Notes under the pieces: model-generated
Seen by the model: the letters and a program-made list of their open reading frames with translations, nothing else
What the model was told of the DNA's origin: nothing
The model's database searches: none
Position numbers and translations under genes: made by a program
Shown: positions 31,059 to 39,322 of the stretch, one piece after another
Layout: every line of letters begins with the position of its first letter
Position numbering within the stretch: position 1 is the first letter of the stretch
From: Afipia clevelandensis ATCC 49720
Lineage (GTDB): Bacteria; Pseudomonadota; Alphaproteobacteria; Rhizobiales; Xanthobacteraceae
Assembly (NCBI RefSeq): GCF_000336555.1
Contig: NZ_KB375281.1
Span: 2,491,954 to 2,555,953, forward strand
Length of the DNA stretch: 64,000 nucleotides
Reading direction: 5' to 3'

Positions 31059-33104
31059 TCAACTCCTGCTCTGGAACCTGCCCGAGGATTCTCCGAATCC
31101 CTCGATCAGGGCGTCAAGGCCATCCATTTCGGCAAGTCGCCTTTTGACGTCGATCAGCCAGGTCTCGCTGGATTTACTGCTGTCCTGCGCTAACGCCTGC
31201 TCTGCGTCCTTCAATTCCCTAAGTAAGGAGTGAGATTGGCGATGCAAGGCAACGAGTTGATGCCAGGTGGCCAGAACGTCGTCCTGCGCCGCGCCGGGTT
31301 GGGCGCCCCACACATTGCGGGTGGTGATGGAACGCTCAACTCTTTGAATTTGCTCGGAATATCCAGCCCTGTCCAGCGTGGCGCGCAGCCGCGTGCTTTC
31401 CGCCGCCGGATCGTCGGTGTGCGAATAATTCGAGAAGGCGCCGATGATCCCGGCTCGCAGCTTGTGGGCGTCGGGATGGGCCAGTTCCAGGGCGGCCACT
31501 TCCTCCAGATGGTCGTGCAAAAGCCAGGGGTGGTTGAGCAGCGATAGCAGGATCAGTGCCTCCCGCCGGGACATGGCGCTGCGCTGGCCACGCATCACCG
31601 ACGAGGCCGCAAGCTGAGGACTGGCGGCCTGATAAGGGCCCCGGGGAACAGTGCGGGGACCTGTGGATAGCGCGCCCGCAGCGCCTCCTCCACGACCCGG
31701 AAACGGCGGCCGGGGTGAAAAGCCCGCGCCTGATTCGCCGCGAAAGCCGCCTCCAAACCGTCCTTGCCCTTGTCCGCGAAACCCGCCGCGCGGTCCGTCA
31801 CGATAGCCCTGATAACCTCCCTGCGGGGCGAAAGCACCACGAAGCCGGTCGGAGAAATCCTGCTTGTAATAGCGCCGCACGACTTCGTCCTGAATGCTTT
31901 TGGTGAGGTCGTTGATGCGCGCTTCCAGCGCGGCGCGGCGCTCGGGCGTGCCGAAGCTGCCGCCCTCGATCTCGCGCGACCACAGAACGTCCGCGAGCGG
32001 CCTTGCCGCGTTCAGCACGTCATCAATCGCAGCGCGGCCGCCGGAGCGGGCAAGATCGTCGGGGTCCTGTCCCTCGGGCATGATCGCGAAACGAAGACTC
32101 TTGCCGGGCTTCAAATGCGGAAGCGCGAGATCCGCTGCGCGCAGCGCCGCGCGCTGGCCCGCGCCGTCGCCGTCGAAACACAGGATCGGCTCGTCGGCCA
32201 TCTTCCAGAGCAGCGCGAGCTGGTTTTCGGTGAGCGCGGTTCCGAGCGGCGCGACCGCACCGGGAAATCCCGTTGTCACCAGTGCGATCACATCGACATA
32301 GCCTTCGGCGACGACGACCTGCGCGCCTTCATGCGCGGCCTGCCGGGCGGTGGCGATGTTGTAGAGATTGTCGCCCTTGTGAAACAGCACGCCGTCGGCG
32401 GAGTTCAGATACTTCGCCGGCGCATCCTTCTCCATCGCACGGCCGCCGAAGGCGATCACGCGATTGCGGGCGTCAGTGATGGGAAACATCACGCGGTCGC
32501 GGAAGCGATCGTAGGGAACGGGAATATCGTCACCGGCACTGAGGAGCCGCGCCTCGATCATGTCCTCGACCGAGACGCCGAGGCCGCCGAGATGCTCCTT
32601 GAGCGCAAACCGCTCGCTCCGGTCGGCGCCCGGCGCATAGCCAAGACGGAACTGCAATTGCGTGGCCGGCGTGATCCCGCGATCGGCGAGATAGCCACGC
32701 GCTTTCGCGCCAGCGCGCGAGGCCAGCGTATCGGCATAGAACTTCGCGGCGAGGTCCATCACGTCATAGAGCGTCTTGCGGCGCTGCTCATGACGCGCGG
32801 CATCCGGCGTCACCGCGGGCAGCGGCATCCCGGCCTGCGAGGCGGCGACTTCCACGGCCTCGACAAAACCGAGGCCTTCGGTTTCCATGATGAAATCGAA
32901 GATGTTGCCGTGCTTGCCCGACGCGAAGCAGTGATAGAAACCCTTCTGGTCGTTCACCGTGAACGAGGGCGTCTTCTCCTGCTTGAACGGGGAAAGACCC
33001 TTGAACTCCTTGCCCGCGCGCTTGAGCTTCACGCGCCTGCCCACGACTTCCGAAACCGGAAGCCGGGCGCGCAGCTCTTCGAGAAATTGGGGCGTAAAGC
33101 GCAA
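31059..33104 (-). CDS. dnaG: DNA primase DnaG
   Basis: 681 residues. It synthesises RNA primers at the replication fork with DnaB helicase. The N-terminal zinc-ribbon position reads GLSPFKQEKTPSF...FYHCFASGKHGNIF; the usual Cys-x2-His and second Cys ligands are replaced (S38, K41, S62) with only C59 left, so this domain probably does not bind zinc conventionally. The Toprim core is intact (VVVAEGYVDVIAL, LCFDGDGAGQRAA). A Gly/Arg/Phe-rich linker (about 425-475) precedes the DnaB-binding C-terminal domain. 261 bases separate it from rpoD. Confidence 0.97.
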   Translation of the reverse strand: MRFTPQFLEELRARLPVSEVVGRRVKLKRAGKEFKGLSPFKQEKTPSFTVNDQKGFYHCFASGKHGNIFDFIMETEGLGFVEAVEVAASQAGMPLPAVTPDAARHEQRRKTLYDVMDLAAKFYADTLASRAGAKARGYLADRGITPATQLQFRLGYAPGADRSERFALKEHLGGLGVSVEDMIEARLLSAGDDIPVPYDRFRDRVMFPITDARNRVIAFGGRAMEKDAPAKYLNSADGVLFHKGDNLYNIATARQAAHEGAQVVVAEGYVDVIALVTTGFPGAVAPLGTALTENQLALLWKMADEPILCFDGDGAGQRAALRAADLALPHLKPGKSLRFAIMPEGQDPDDLARSGGRAAIDDVLNAARPLADVLWSREIEGGSFGTPERRAALEARINDLTKSIQDEVVRRYYKQDFSDRLRGAFAPQGGYQGYRDGPRGGFRGQGQGRFGGGFRGESGAGFSPRPPFPGRGGGAAGALSTGPRTVPRGPYQAASPQLAASSVMRGQRSAMSRREALILLSLLNHPWLLHDHLEEVAALELAHPDAHKLRAGIIGAFSNYSHTDDPAAESTRLRATLDRAGYSEQIQRVERSITTRNVWGAQPGAAQDDVLATWHQLVALHRQSHSLLRELKDAEQALAQDSSKSSETWLIDVKRRLAEMDGLDALIEGFGESSGRFQSRS

Positions 33105-33232
33105 GGTCTGACGACTCAGTGGTTTGCCAACCGACCATGAATATAGGATGGCCCGCCGCCAGCCCCAACCGGGAGCGGATTGTCGCCGCTATTCACAGGG
33201 CCTATGGTCCGGTTCCGCGATGAAATTCCGCA

Positions 33233-33871
33233 ATGAAAGCAAGAACAATGGCCGCTGCCCCGAAATCGCTGCTCCAGATCGCCGGAGCCCCGCTGAATCC
33301 GAGCCCGCTGGATAAATCAGCTCTCGTCATCGTCGACGCCCAGCTCGAATACACCAAGGGCGGCCTGCCGCTGGACGGCGTCGATTCCGCCATTGTCGAA
33401 GCCTCCAAACTTCTGAAACTGGCGCGCGAGCGCGGCGTGCCGGTGTTTCACATCGTCCAGCATGCCCCCGCAGGACGTCCGCTGTTCGCCGAGGACGGGC
33501 CTTATGCGGCCATCGTGCCGCTGCTGGCGCCGGCGGCGGGGGAAGTCGTCGTGCGCAAGGCGCTTCCGAATTCGTTTGCGGGCACCGACCTCGATGCGCT
33601 GGTGAAAAGCACGGGCCGCACCGAACTCATCCTGACCGGCTTCATGACCCACATGTGCATCAGCGCGACCGCCCGCGCCGCGCTCGACCTGAAATACCGC
33701 ACCACCATTGTCGCCAATGCCACCGCAACCCGCGACCTGCCCGATCCGCTGGGCGGCACGATTCCGGCCAGCATCGTCCATCGCGTCGCCTTGAGCGAAC
33801 TCGCGGACCGTTTTGCAATCGTTGTGAAGGATACGGCGGCGTTGACGGCGGCAACGAAAGCGGTGGCTTAA
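33233..33871 (+). CDS. Isochorismatase-family cysteine hydrolase
   Basis: 212 residues (ATG at 33233; an in-frame ATG at 33248 is also possible). The catalytic triad is visible: Asp in ALVIVDAQLEY, Lys in VVRKALPNSFAGTDL, Cys in FMTHMCISATARAALD. GTIPASIVHRVALSELADRFA forms the C-terminal part. Such enzymes hydrolyse amides such as nicotinamide, N-carbamoyl compounds or biuret, or act on isochorismate; specificity is not evident. Divergent from dnaG and followed after 11 bases by the chlorite dismutase gene. Confidence 0.88.
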   Translation: MKARTMAAAPKSLLQIAGAPLNPSPLDKSALVIVDAQLEYTKGGLPLDGVDSAIVEASKLLKLARERGVPVFHIVQHAPAGRPLFAEDGPYAAIVPLLAPAAGEVVVRKALPNSFAGTDLDALVKSTGRTELILTGFMTHMCISATARAALDLKYRTTIVANATATRDLPDPLGGTIPASIVHRVALSELADRFAIVVKDTAALTAATKAVA

Positions 33872-33882
33872 GCGCAACGGGA

Positions 33883-34419
33883 ATGTTCACGGTTTTCAGC
33901 GATACGCCGACGGGTCTTTGGCATGTCATCCGCGCCGCCCCCTACCGGGGCGACGCGCTGCCGCAACCACAGCGCATCGGCGTCTCGCAGGCCGGGCTCA
34001 TCCCATCCGATCCCACACTCTGGCATCTCACGGGCGTCCCAAGTTATGTCCGCTATGTCGAGCGGACGGAGAAAACCGCGCTTGTCAGCCGGCAGGCCGG
34101 ACTCGGTCGCCTGGAGGCAACGCGCGCTGCGCTGATTCCGATCAGGAAGTCCGCCGCATGGTGGGATTTGACGCAGGACGAGCGCCGCGAGATTTTCGAG
34201 ACGAAATCGCATCACATCGCGGACAGCCTGAAGTACCTGCCCGCCATCGCGCGCCAGCTTTATCACTGCCGCGATCTCGGGCAGCCCTTCGATTTCCTGA
34301 CCTGGTTTGAATATGCGCCGGAACATAGCGACGCATTCGAAGAGCTGGTCGCGCACCTGCGCCAAACGGCTGAATGGGCCTATGTCGAGCGCGAGTTCGA
34401 CATACGCCTTGCGCGCTGA
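33883..34419 (+). CDS. cld: Chlorite dismutase, short dimeric type
   Basis: 178 residues, close to the Nitrobacter winogradskyi enzyme (183) and much shorter than pentameric perchlorate-reducer Cld. The C-terminal haem region reads ETKSHHIADSLKYLPAIARQLYHCRDLGQPFDFLTWFEY. Assigning His111 as proximal haem ligand places Arg124 exactly 13 residues later, the spacing of His114 and catalytic Arg127 in N. winogradskyi Cld. Active enzymes convert chlorite to chloride and O2. No perchlorate or chlorate reductase is near, so detoxification is likelier than respiration. Likely cotranscribed with the isochorismatase gene. Confidence 0.85.
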   Translation: MFTVFSDTPTGLWHVIRAAPYRGDALPQPQRIGVSQAGLIPSDPTLWHLTGVPSYVRYVERTEKTALVSRQAGLGRLEATRAALIPIRKSAAWWDLTQDERREIFETKSHHIADSLKYLPAIARQLYHCRDLGQPFDFLTWFEYAPEHSDAFEELVAHLRQTAEWAYVEREFDIRLAR

Positions 34420-34818
34420 CTAGATTTCAAGCTCGTCGAACCGGCCGGACTTGATCCGCTCACGCCCCTCGATGGGCCGGTTGTAGACATACATCCAAGC
34501 TTCGGACGTTGTTCCGTCCGCAAGAACGACGGACTGAAGCAGGCGCAGATACTGCGTCGGCTCCGGATCGTCCGGACCGCATCCCTCATAGCGGTCGAGC
34601 GCGGTAAGAAATTCCACATCGCGCAGATCGAACAGATCGCCAAAGACCCAATCATCCGGTGAACTGGAAGCAACGGCACCGGGATAATGCGTGATGCGGT
34701 AAAGCCGCCCGTTGTAGCGCGCCTCTCCGACATGCTTGCCCTTGGCCGCCAGTTGACCCGCCAGCGGATGACGGGAGCCACGCCGCAGGGTGCCATAGAC
34801 AAACAGACGCTTGGTCAT
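34420..34818 (-). CDS. Gamma-glutamylcyclotransferase-like (AIG2) protein
   Basis: 132 residues. RLFVYGTLRRGSRHP is the family's substrate loop (YGTL), VFGDLFDL and FLTALDRYEGC supply the region of the acidic catalytic residue, and EAWMYVYNRP closes the barrel. Members cyclise gamma-glutamyl amines or glutathione-derived dipeptides; many are uncharacterised. Stop adjoins the chlorite dismutase stop, and its start adjoins the stop of the transglutaminase-like gene upstream, so it is probably the third gene of that minus-strand operon. Confidence 0.85.
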   Translation of the reverse strand: MTKRLFVYGTLRRGSRHPLAGQLAAKGKHVGEARYNGRLYRITHYPGAVASSSPDDWVFGDLFDLRDVEFLTALDRYEGCGPDDPEPTQYLRLLQSVVLADGTTSEAWMYVYNRPIEGRERIKSGRFDELEI

Positions 34819-35640
34819 TCAGCCCGCCTTTGCTTCGATCACCTCATCGCTGATGACAACGAACTTGTTCAGCACCATCCGCCCGAAGGTGGTGGAGAGC
34901 GCAACATCGGCTGCATCGCGGCCGGTGCCCATCAGGATACGTCCGATGCGCGGCTTATCGTGACGGGCATCGAACGTGTACCATTTGCCTGAAAGATAGA
35001 CCTCGTACCAGCCCGAAAAATCCATCGGCGCCGGATCGGGCGGAATTCCGATGTCGCCCATATAGCCGGTGACGTAACGCGCCGGAATGTTCATGCAGCG
35101 GCACAATGTCAGCGCAAGATGCGCAAAATCGCGGCAGACACCCTCGCGCTCCTCAAATACATCGTAGGCCGACTTGGTCGGGCGGGCGCGCTGGTAGTCG
35201 AAGCGCACATGGTTATGCACCCAGGTGTTGATCGCCTGCACACGCTCCCACCCCGGCGCCGTATGGCCGAACTGCGACCAGGCGAAATCGACAAGCCGGT
35301 CGGTCTCGCAATATCGGCTGGCCATCAGATAGAGCAGCACCTCGTCCGGCAGTTCTTCCACCGGCATCTGCCGCGCTTCCGGCACAATGGCATCCGGCAG
35401 GCCGGTGTCGCGCACCAAGGCATCGCCCCGGAAGGTGATGCCACCCGGCGGCGCGGTGAGGCGCCCGCAGACATTGCCGAAACTGTCATGGAAATAGCGG
35501 ATGCGGACGTTCGGCTCGGTGACGATGACTTCTTCGCCCACGATGTCGCGCGCGCGTGAGGGATGAATCCGCAGCATCACGACCATGGGCGTTTCCGCCA
35601 CCGCGCCATAGGAAATCTCGAAACCGACCCTGATCAGCAT
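34819..35640 (-). CDS. Transglutaminase-like protein, His position replaced
   Basis: 273 residues. An N-terminal beta domain precedes the transglutaminase core: INTWVHNHVRFDYQRARPTKSAYDVFEEREGVCRDFAHLALTLCR has the nucleophile Cys169, and WYTFDARHDKPRIGR the Asp (D224). The segment normally reading FHAW reads FSGW (Ser209), so the standard catalytic His is absent at this position. It overlaps the next gene upstream (35634) by seven bases. Possibly a protease or amidase; substrate unknown. Confidence 0.85.
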   Translation of the reverse strand: MLIRVGFEISYGAVAETPMVVMLRIHPSRARDIVGEEVIVTEPNVRIRYFHDSFGNVCGRLTAPPGGITFRGDALVRDTGLPDAIVPEARQMPVEELPDEVLLYLMASRYCETDRLVDFAWSQFGHTAPGWERVQAINTWVHNHVRFDYQRARPTKSAYDVFEEREGVCRDFAHLALTLCRCMNIPARYVTGYMGDIGIPPDPAPMDFSGWYEVYLSGKWYTFDARHDKPRIGRILMGTGRDAADVALSTTFGRMVLNKFVVISDEVIEAKAG

Positions 35641-36536
35641 GCCGCAATACCTTTTTGCTCCTCGCTCACAGAGAGCACGTGAATCGTCACATCCATGCCG
35701 AGATAGGCGTCGGCAGATCCGAGATATGTGCCGTGCAGCGGCACCGCCTGATGCGGATCGCGCGCCACGGCCACGCGGATGAGATCGCGGCTGCCGACGA
35801 TGCCGTTGGTCGGATCGAATTCGATCCAGCCTGCGCCGGGCAGATAGGCCCGCACCCAGGCATGGGTGTTGCCGCCGCCGACATAACCATGGGCCTTGTC
35901 ACCGGGAATGAAGATGTAACCGCTGACAAAACGCGCGGCGATGCCCAGGCGCCGCAGCGCTTCCATCATGAACAGCGCGAAGTCGCGGCAGGTCCCGGAG
36001 CCGATGCTCAAGGTGTCGAGCGGATGCTGGGTGCCGTGTTCGTGCCGCTTGCGATAACGGAACGACTGCCGCACGCCATGGGTCATGCCGGTGAGCAGAT
36101 CAATGGTGCGGGTACGGCTGCCTTCACTCAGAAACTGCCGGGCCCATGCCGCCAGCGCCCCGTCGGGATCGCTGTACTGCGGTGTCATCGACGGCATCAG
36201 GTCGGCCAGTTCGTCCGGCGCGTAGGCGAACGGATAGTCGTAAGCCTCGTCGTCTGGCGTCAGTTCGATGTTCTCGAGTGGGTAGTGTTCGACGGTGACG
36301 GTGGAGTCGAACACCAACCGGTCCGATTCAGTGTCGAAATCGGCAATCGCCACGCTGTTGCCGAATACATCGTGGATGCGACGCAGCGACGATGGCGTGG
36401 GGAATATCTCCAGCCGCTCCGACAGAACACGGATGTCGTGGCCGTCGCGCGGGCGAAACATCAGCCGGTGTTCGCCGAACGCCACCGGGCGGTCATAGCG
36501 ATACTCGGTCTTGTGATGGATGGTCAGGAGCGGCAT
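35634..36536 (-). CDS. Transglutaminase-like cysteine protease-type protein
   Basis: About 300 residues from the ATG at 36536, with GAGG just before; the frame also has an ATG at 36578. N-terminal domain LLTIHHKTEYRYDRPVAFGEHRLMFRPRDGHD is the bacterial transglutaminase-like N-domain. The core has a complete triad: SIGSGTCRDFALFMMEALRRLG (Cys), GGGNTHAWVRAYLPGAGWIEFDPTNG (His and Asp). It is the first gene of a three-gene minus-strand unit with the Ser-variant paralogue and the AIG2-like protein. One active and one variant copy may function together. Confidence 0.88.
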   Translation of the reverse strand: MPLLTIHHKTEYRYDRPVAFGEHRLMFRPRDGHDIRVLSERLEIFPTPSSLRRIHDVFGNSVAIADFDTESDRLVFDSTVTVEHYPLENIELTPDDEAYDYPFAYAPDELADLMPSMTPQYSDPDGALAAWARQFLSEGSRTRTIDLLTGMTHGVRQSFRYRKRHEHGTQHPLDTLSIGSGTCRDFALFMMEALRRLGIAARFVSGYIFIPGDKAHGYVGGGNTHAWVRAYLPGAGWIEFDPTNGIVGSRDLIRVAVARDPHQAVPLHGTYLGSADAYLGMDVTIHVLSVSEEQKGIAAC

Positions 36537-36658
36537 CGCCTCGAACACGCCGATTGAATTCGTCCGCGAATCATACATGCTGTTTTTGCTGCATTTCCGG
36601 CTAATTGTTGGGCTTGGATGCCGCCAAGACAGGCAACGAGAGCAAGCACCCCACCGAC

Positions 36659-37480
36659 ATGGCCCTGCCCGCTTCAGCCGACATCTTACGACACCCGGGA
36701 CGACTCCTGGACGCCGACGAAGTTCCGCCGGTGGTTGAGGAAAATGCGGGCAGCCAGTCCCCGTTCTTCTTCACCAGCGATCACTACGGCCGGCTGATCC
36801 CCCGCGCGCTCGGCGATCTCGGCGTGCCCGCCAGCGAGATGGAGCGCCACATCGCCTGGGACATCGGCATCGCCGGTGTCGCGACAATGCTGGCGAAGGA
36901 GATGGACGTCCATCTGATCGCGCAGCGCTATTCGCGCCTCGTGATCGACTGCAACCGGCCGTTCGACAGCCCGGGTTCAATCCCGCTGATCAGCGAGGCG
37001 ACAGAAATTCCCGGCAATGGCGGCCTCGACCCGGCGCAGGCGGCCGCGCGCCAGCAGGCGATCTTCACGCCCTATCATGCGCGGATCGCGCAGGCGCTGG
37101 ATGCGCGCAAGGCGCAGGGCCTGCCGAGCATTCTGGTGTCGCTGCATTCCTTCACGCCGGTCTATGCCGGCATCGCCCGGCCCTGGCATATCGGCACGCT
37201 CTATCACCGCGACGACCGGCTGCCGCATCTGCTCCGCGACAAGCTGCGCCTCGAAGGCGACCTCGTGGTCGGCGACAACGAACCCTATGCCGTGAGCGAC
37301 GCGACCGACTACACGATCCCGGTTCATGGCGAGAAGCGCGGGCTGATGCATACCGGAATCGAAATCCGGCAGGATCTGATCGACGATCAATCCGGCCAGC
37401 AGCAATGGGCCGAGCGCCTTGCGCGCATCCTGCGCGAAATCGAGGAAGACCTGCACGCGAAGAAGCTGATGCCGGTTTAG
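36659..37480 (+). CDS. N-formylglutamate amidohydrolase-like protein
   Basis: 273 residues from the ATG at 36659. It follows the FGase family: SPFFFTSDHYGRLIPRALGDLG, HIAWDIGIAGVATMLAKEMDVHLIAQRYSRLVIDCNRPFDSPGSIP, VSLHSFTPVYAG and GDNEPYAVSDATDYTIPVHGEKRGLMHTGIEIRQDLI. The His and Glu residues likely form a zinc site as in M14-type hydrolases. True HutG acts in histidine degradation, but no hut genes are nearby, so the substrate is uncertain. Confidence 0.87.
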   Translation: MALPASADILRHPGRLLDADEVPPVVEENAGSQSPFFFTSDHYGRLIPRALGDLGVPASEMERHIAWDIGIAGVATMLAKEMDVHLIAQRYSRLVIDCNRPFDSPGSIPLISEATEIPGNGGLDPAQAAARQQAIFTPYHARIAQALDARKAQGLPSILVSLHSFTPVYAGIARPWHIGTLYHRDDRLPHLLRDKLRLEGDLVVGDNEPYAVSDATDYTIPVHGEKRGLMHTGIEIRQDLIDDQSGQQQWAERLARILREIEEDLHAKKLMPV

Positions 37481-37501
37481 TTCTCGTTCGCATGAGCCCG
37501 C

Positions 37502-37613
37502 CATTGCAAGGAGCCGTTAGCGCGTTTACGCGCGTCTTCGACGCGCTATGGCGACGAAGCAATCCATTCTTGAAGAACCGAAGATGGATTGCTTCGCTTC
37601 GCTCGCAATGACG
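37502..37613. repeat. TCATTGCGAG-family inverted repeat with inserted hairpin
   Basis: Ends CCATTGCAAGGAG and CGCTCGCAATGACG; inner arms GAAGCAATCCA/TGGATTGCTTC as in 25689-25765. This copy is longer because of a GCGCGTTTACGCGC...GACGCGC hairpin segment. It abuts the stop of the following minus-strand gene. Confidence 0.8.
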
Positions 37614-38591
37614 TTAGCCCTTCGTCGCGACGAAATAGGCCAGCGCCCACATCACTGCCACCGCGACCCACAGAAACCATGCCGCCGTGGCGCGCGGCTG
37701 CAGCACCGACTCGGTCGGGTTCTGCGGATTGACGTAGACATCGACCACCGCACCTTCCGGATATTTCTTCACATAGCGCTGCACGCCCCAGTCGGAGGTG
37801 GAGGACACCTGCCCGTTCATGCTGGCGACAAGGCCGGTATACTCCGCGTCCTCATAGCGGTAGGTGTAGGAAATATTCGCCCTGAACATGATCGGGCCGC
37901 GCGATCCGCTGTCATCGGAGCGGGCGCGGAAGCGGTCGAGGCCCGAGGTTCTGATCCGGCCCTTCACCACCGGCCATTTGCGCGCCAGCGCCGCATGACG
38001 ATGCAGTCCGATGGCAAACAGCGCGATCACCGCGCCGAAGGCGCCGAGCGCCACCGTCATGCCGGACATTTTGGGATTTGCGAGTTGGGTCGAGACGAAA
38101 TCGGTCAGCTTGTGGAAACCGATCGCTCCGCCGAACACGAGCACGACGGCAATCACCACCATCCAGCCGAGGCACCCCCACATGCCCTTCGGCATGTCGC
38201 GCTCCAGCACCGCCTCACCGCGCTTGTTCGGATTGTAATAGACGGTCACCGCCGTGCCGACGGGATAACGCGCGAGGGTCTCCGCCACTTCAAAGTTGCC
38301 GCGATCCTCGCCGATGGTGACGCGGTTGTTGCGATAGGTCTGTCCCGCGATCACATATTCATAGGTGACGTTGGCGAAGTTGCGCTCTTCGTAATAGTGC
38401 CCCTCCTCGCGGTTGCTATCGATTACCCGCACCTCTCGGGTTTCGGGCTTCGAGATCACCACCTTGCCCGGCACGCTCGGCCAGTCGCTGGCGGCGCGCA
38501 CTTCCAGATATTTGTAGATCGCGGCAACGACGATGAGGCCGACCGGAGCCAGCAGCATCGCGTAAACGAACCACGGAATATCCGGCAGCAT
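37614..38591 (-). CDS. DUF3592 membrane protein with two repeat domains
   Basis: 325 residues with three transmembrane segments (FVYAMLLAPVGLIVVAAIYKYL, CLGWMVVIAVVLVFGGAIGF and MTVALGAFGAVIALFAIGLH) plus a C-terminal one (WFLWVAVAVMWALAYFVA). Two DUF3592 units follow the same plan: WPSVPGKVVISKP...NVTYEYVIAGQTYRNNRV...VTVYYNPNKRGEAVLE and WPVVKGRIRTSG...NISYTYRYEDAEYTG...VDVYVNPQNPTESVL. Function unknown. Confidence 0.85.
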   Translation of the reverse strand: MLPDIPWFVYAMLLAPVGLIVVAAIYKYLEVRAASDWPSVPGKVVISKPETREVRVIDSNREEGHYYEERNFANVTYEYVIAGQTYRNNRVTIGEDRGNFEVAETLARYPVGTAVTVYYNPNKRGEAVLERDMPKGMWGCLGWMVVIAVVLVFGGAIGFHKLTDFVSTQLANPKMSGMTVALGAFGAVIALFAIGLHRHAALARKWPVVKGRIRTSGLDRFRARSDDSGSRGPIMFRANISYTYRYEDAEYTGLVASMNGQVSSTSDWGVQRYVKKYPEGAVVDVYVNPQNPTESVLQPRATAAWFLWVAVAVMWALAYFVATKG

Positions 38592-38593
38592 CG

Positions 38594-39208
38594 TTACCTC
38601 GCGCGGGTCAGGGCGAGCCAGATGCCGCCGCCGATCATGAAGCCGCCGGAAATGCGCGAGACCAGGCGAACGCGGCGCGCCGACAACAGCTTGCCCGCGC
38701 GCCCGGCCAGCAGCGCATAGGCACCATCCGACAATGCTGCGATGACCGTGAAGGTCGCGCCGAGCAGCACGACCTGCGGCAGGTGATCCTGCTGCATGTC
38801 CACGAACTGCGGAATGAACGCGCCGAAGAACACCAGCACTTTCGGATTGCTGAGAAGGACCAGAAAACCCTGCAGGAAAAATCCGCCGCGCGGCGGCGGT
38901 GGCGCATCAGTCGCCGCCATTACGCCACTGGATCGGACCAGCTTGATGCCGAGCCACACCAGATAGGCCGCGCCGGCGAAGCGCACCCATTCGAACCAGT
39001 AGCCCATGGTCGCCATCAGCGATGTCAGGCCCACCGCGATAATGCCGATGATGATCACAAGCCCGAGTTGTGCCCCCGCAATGTTGGTCAGCGCGGCGCG
39101 CGTGCCGTAACGCAGGCCGTTGGCGATCACCAGTGTGACAATCGGCCCCGGCAGGATCGCAAGCGCGACACAGGCGGCGACATAGGCGAGATAGACCTGA
39201 AGCGACAT
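38594..39208 (-). CDS. LysE/RhtB-family amino acid exporter
   Basis: 204 residues, about six helices. AACVALAILPGPIVTLVIANGLRYGTRAALTNIAGAQLG is the family signature with the conserved PGP. GFLVLLSNPKVLVFFGAFIPQFVD is the second conserved segment (NPK near helix four). It probably exports amino acids or small metabolites; substrate unknown. It is two bases from the DUF3592 stop, so likely in one unit with it. Confidence 0.9.
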   Translation of the reverse strand: MSLQVYLAYVAACVALAILPGPIVTLVIANGLRYGTRAALTNIAGAQLGLVIIIGIIAVGLTSLMATMGYWFEWVRFAGAAYLVWLGIKLVRSSGVMAATDAPPPPRGGFFLQGFLVLLSNPKVLVFFGAFIPQFVDMQQDHLPQVVLLGATFTVIAALSDGAYALLAGRAGKLLSARRVRLVSRISGGFMIGGGIWLALTRAR

Positions 39209-39322
39209 GAGAATCCCCGATGCGGTGAGGCCGCATCAAAGAATGAGACGCCGCGAGAATGCAAGCGGTTCAAATGCGCGGGGATGATTTTGGGCGCGAG
39301 AGCGGGGGCGGCGAAAGACGGT

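Noticed and set aside
36659-37480. HutG of histidine degradation
   Set aside because: Family match is good, but no hut genes lie nearby, so the pathway assignment is not supported.
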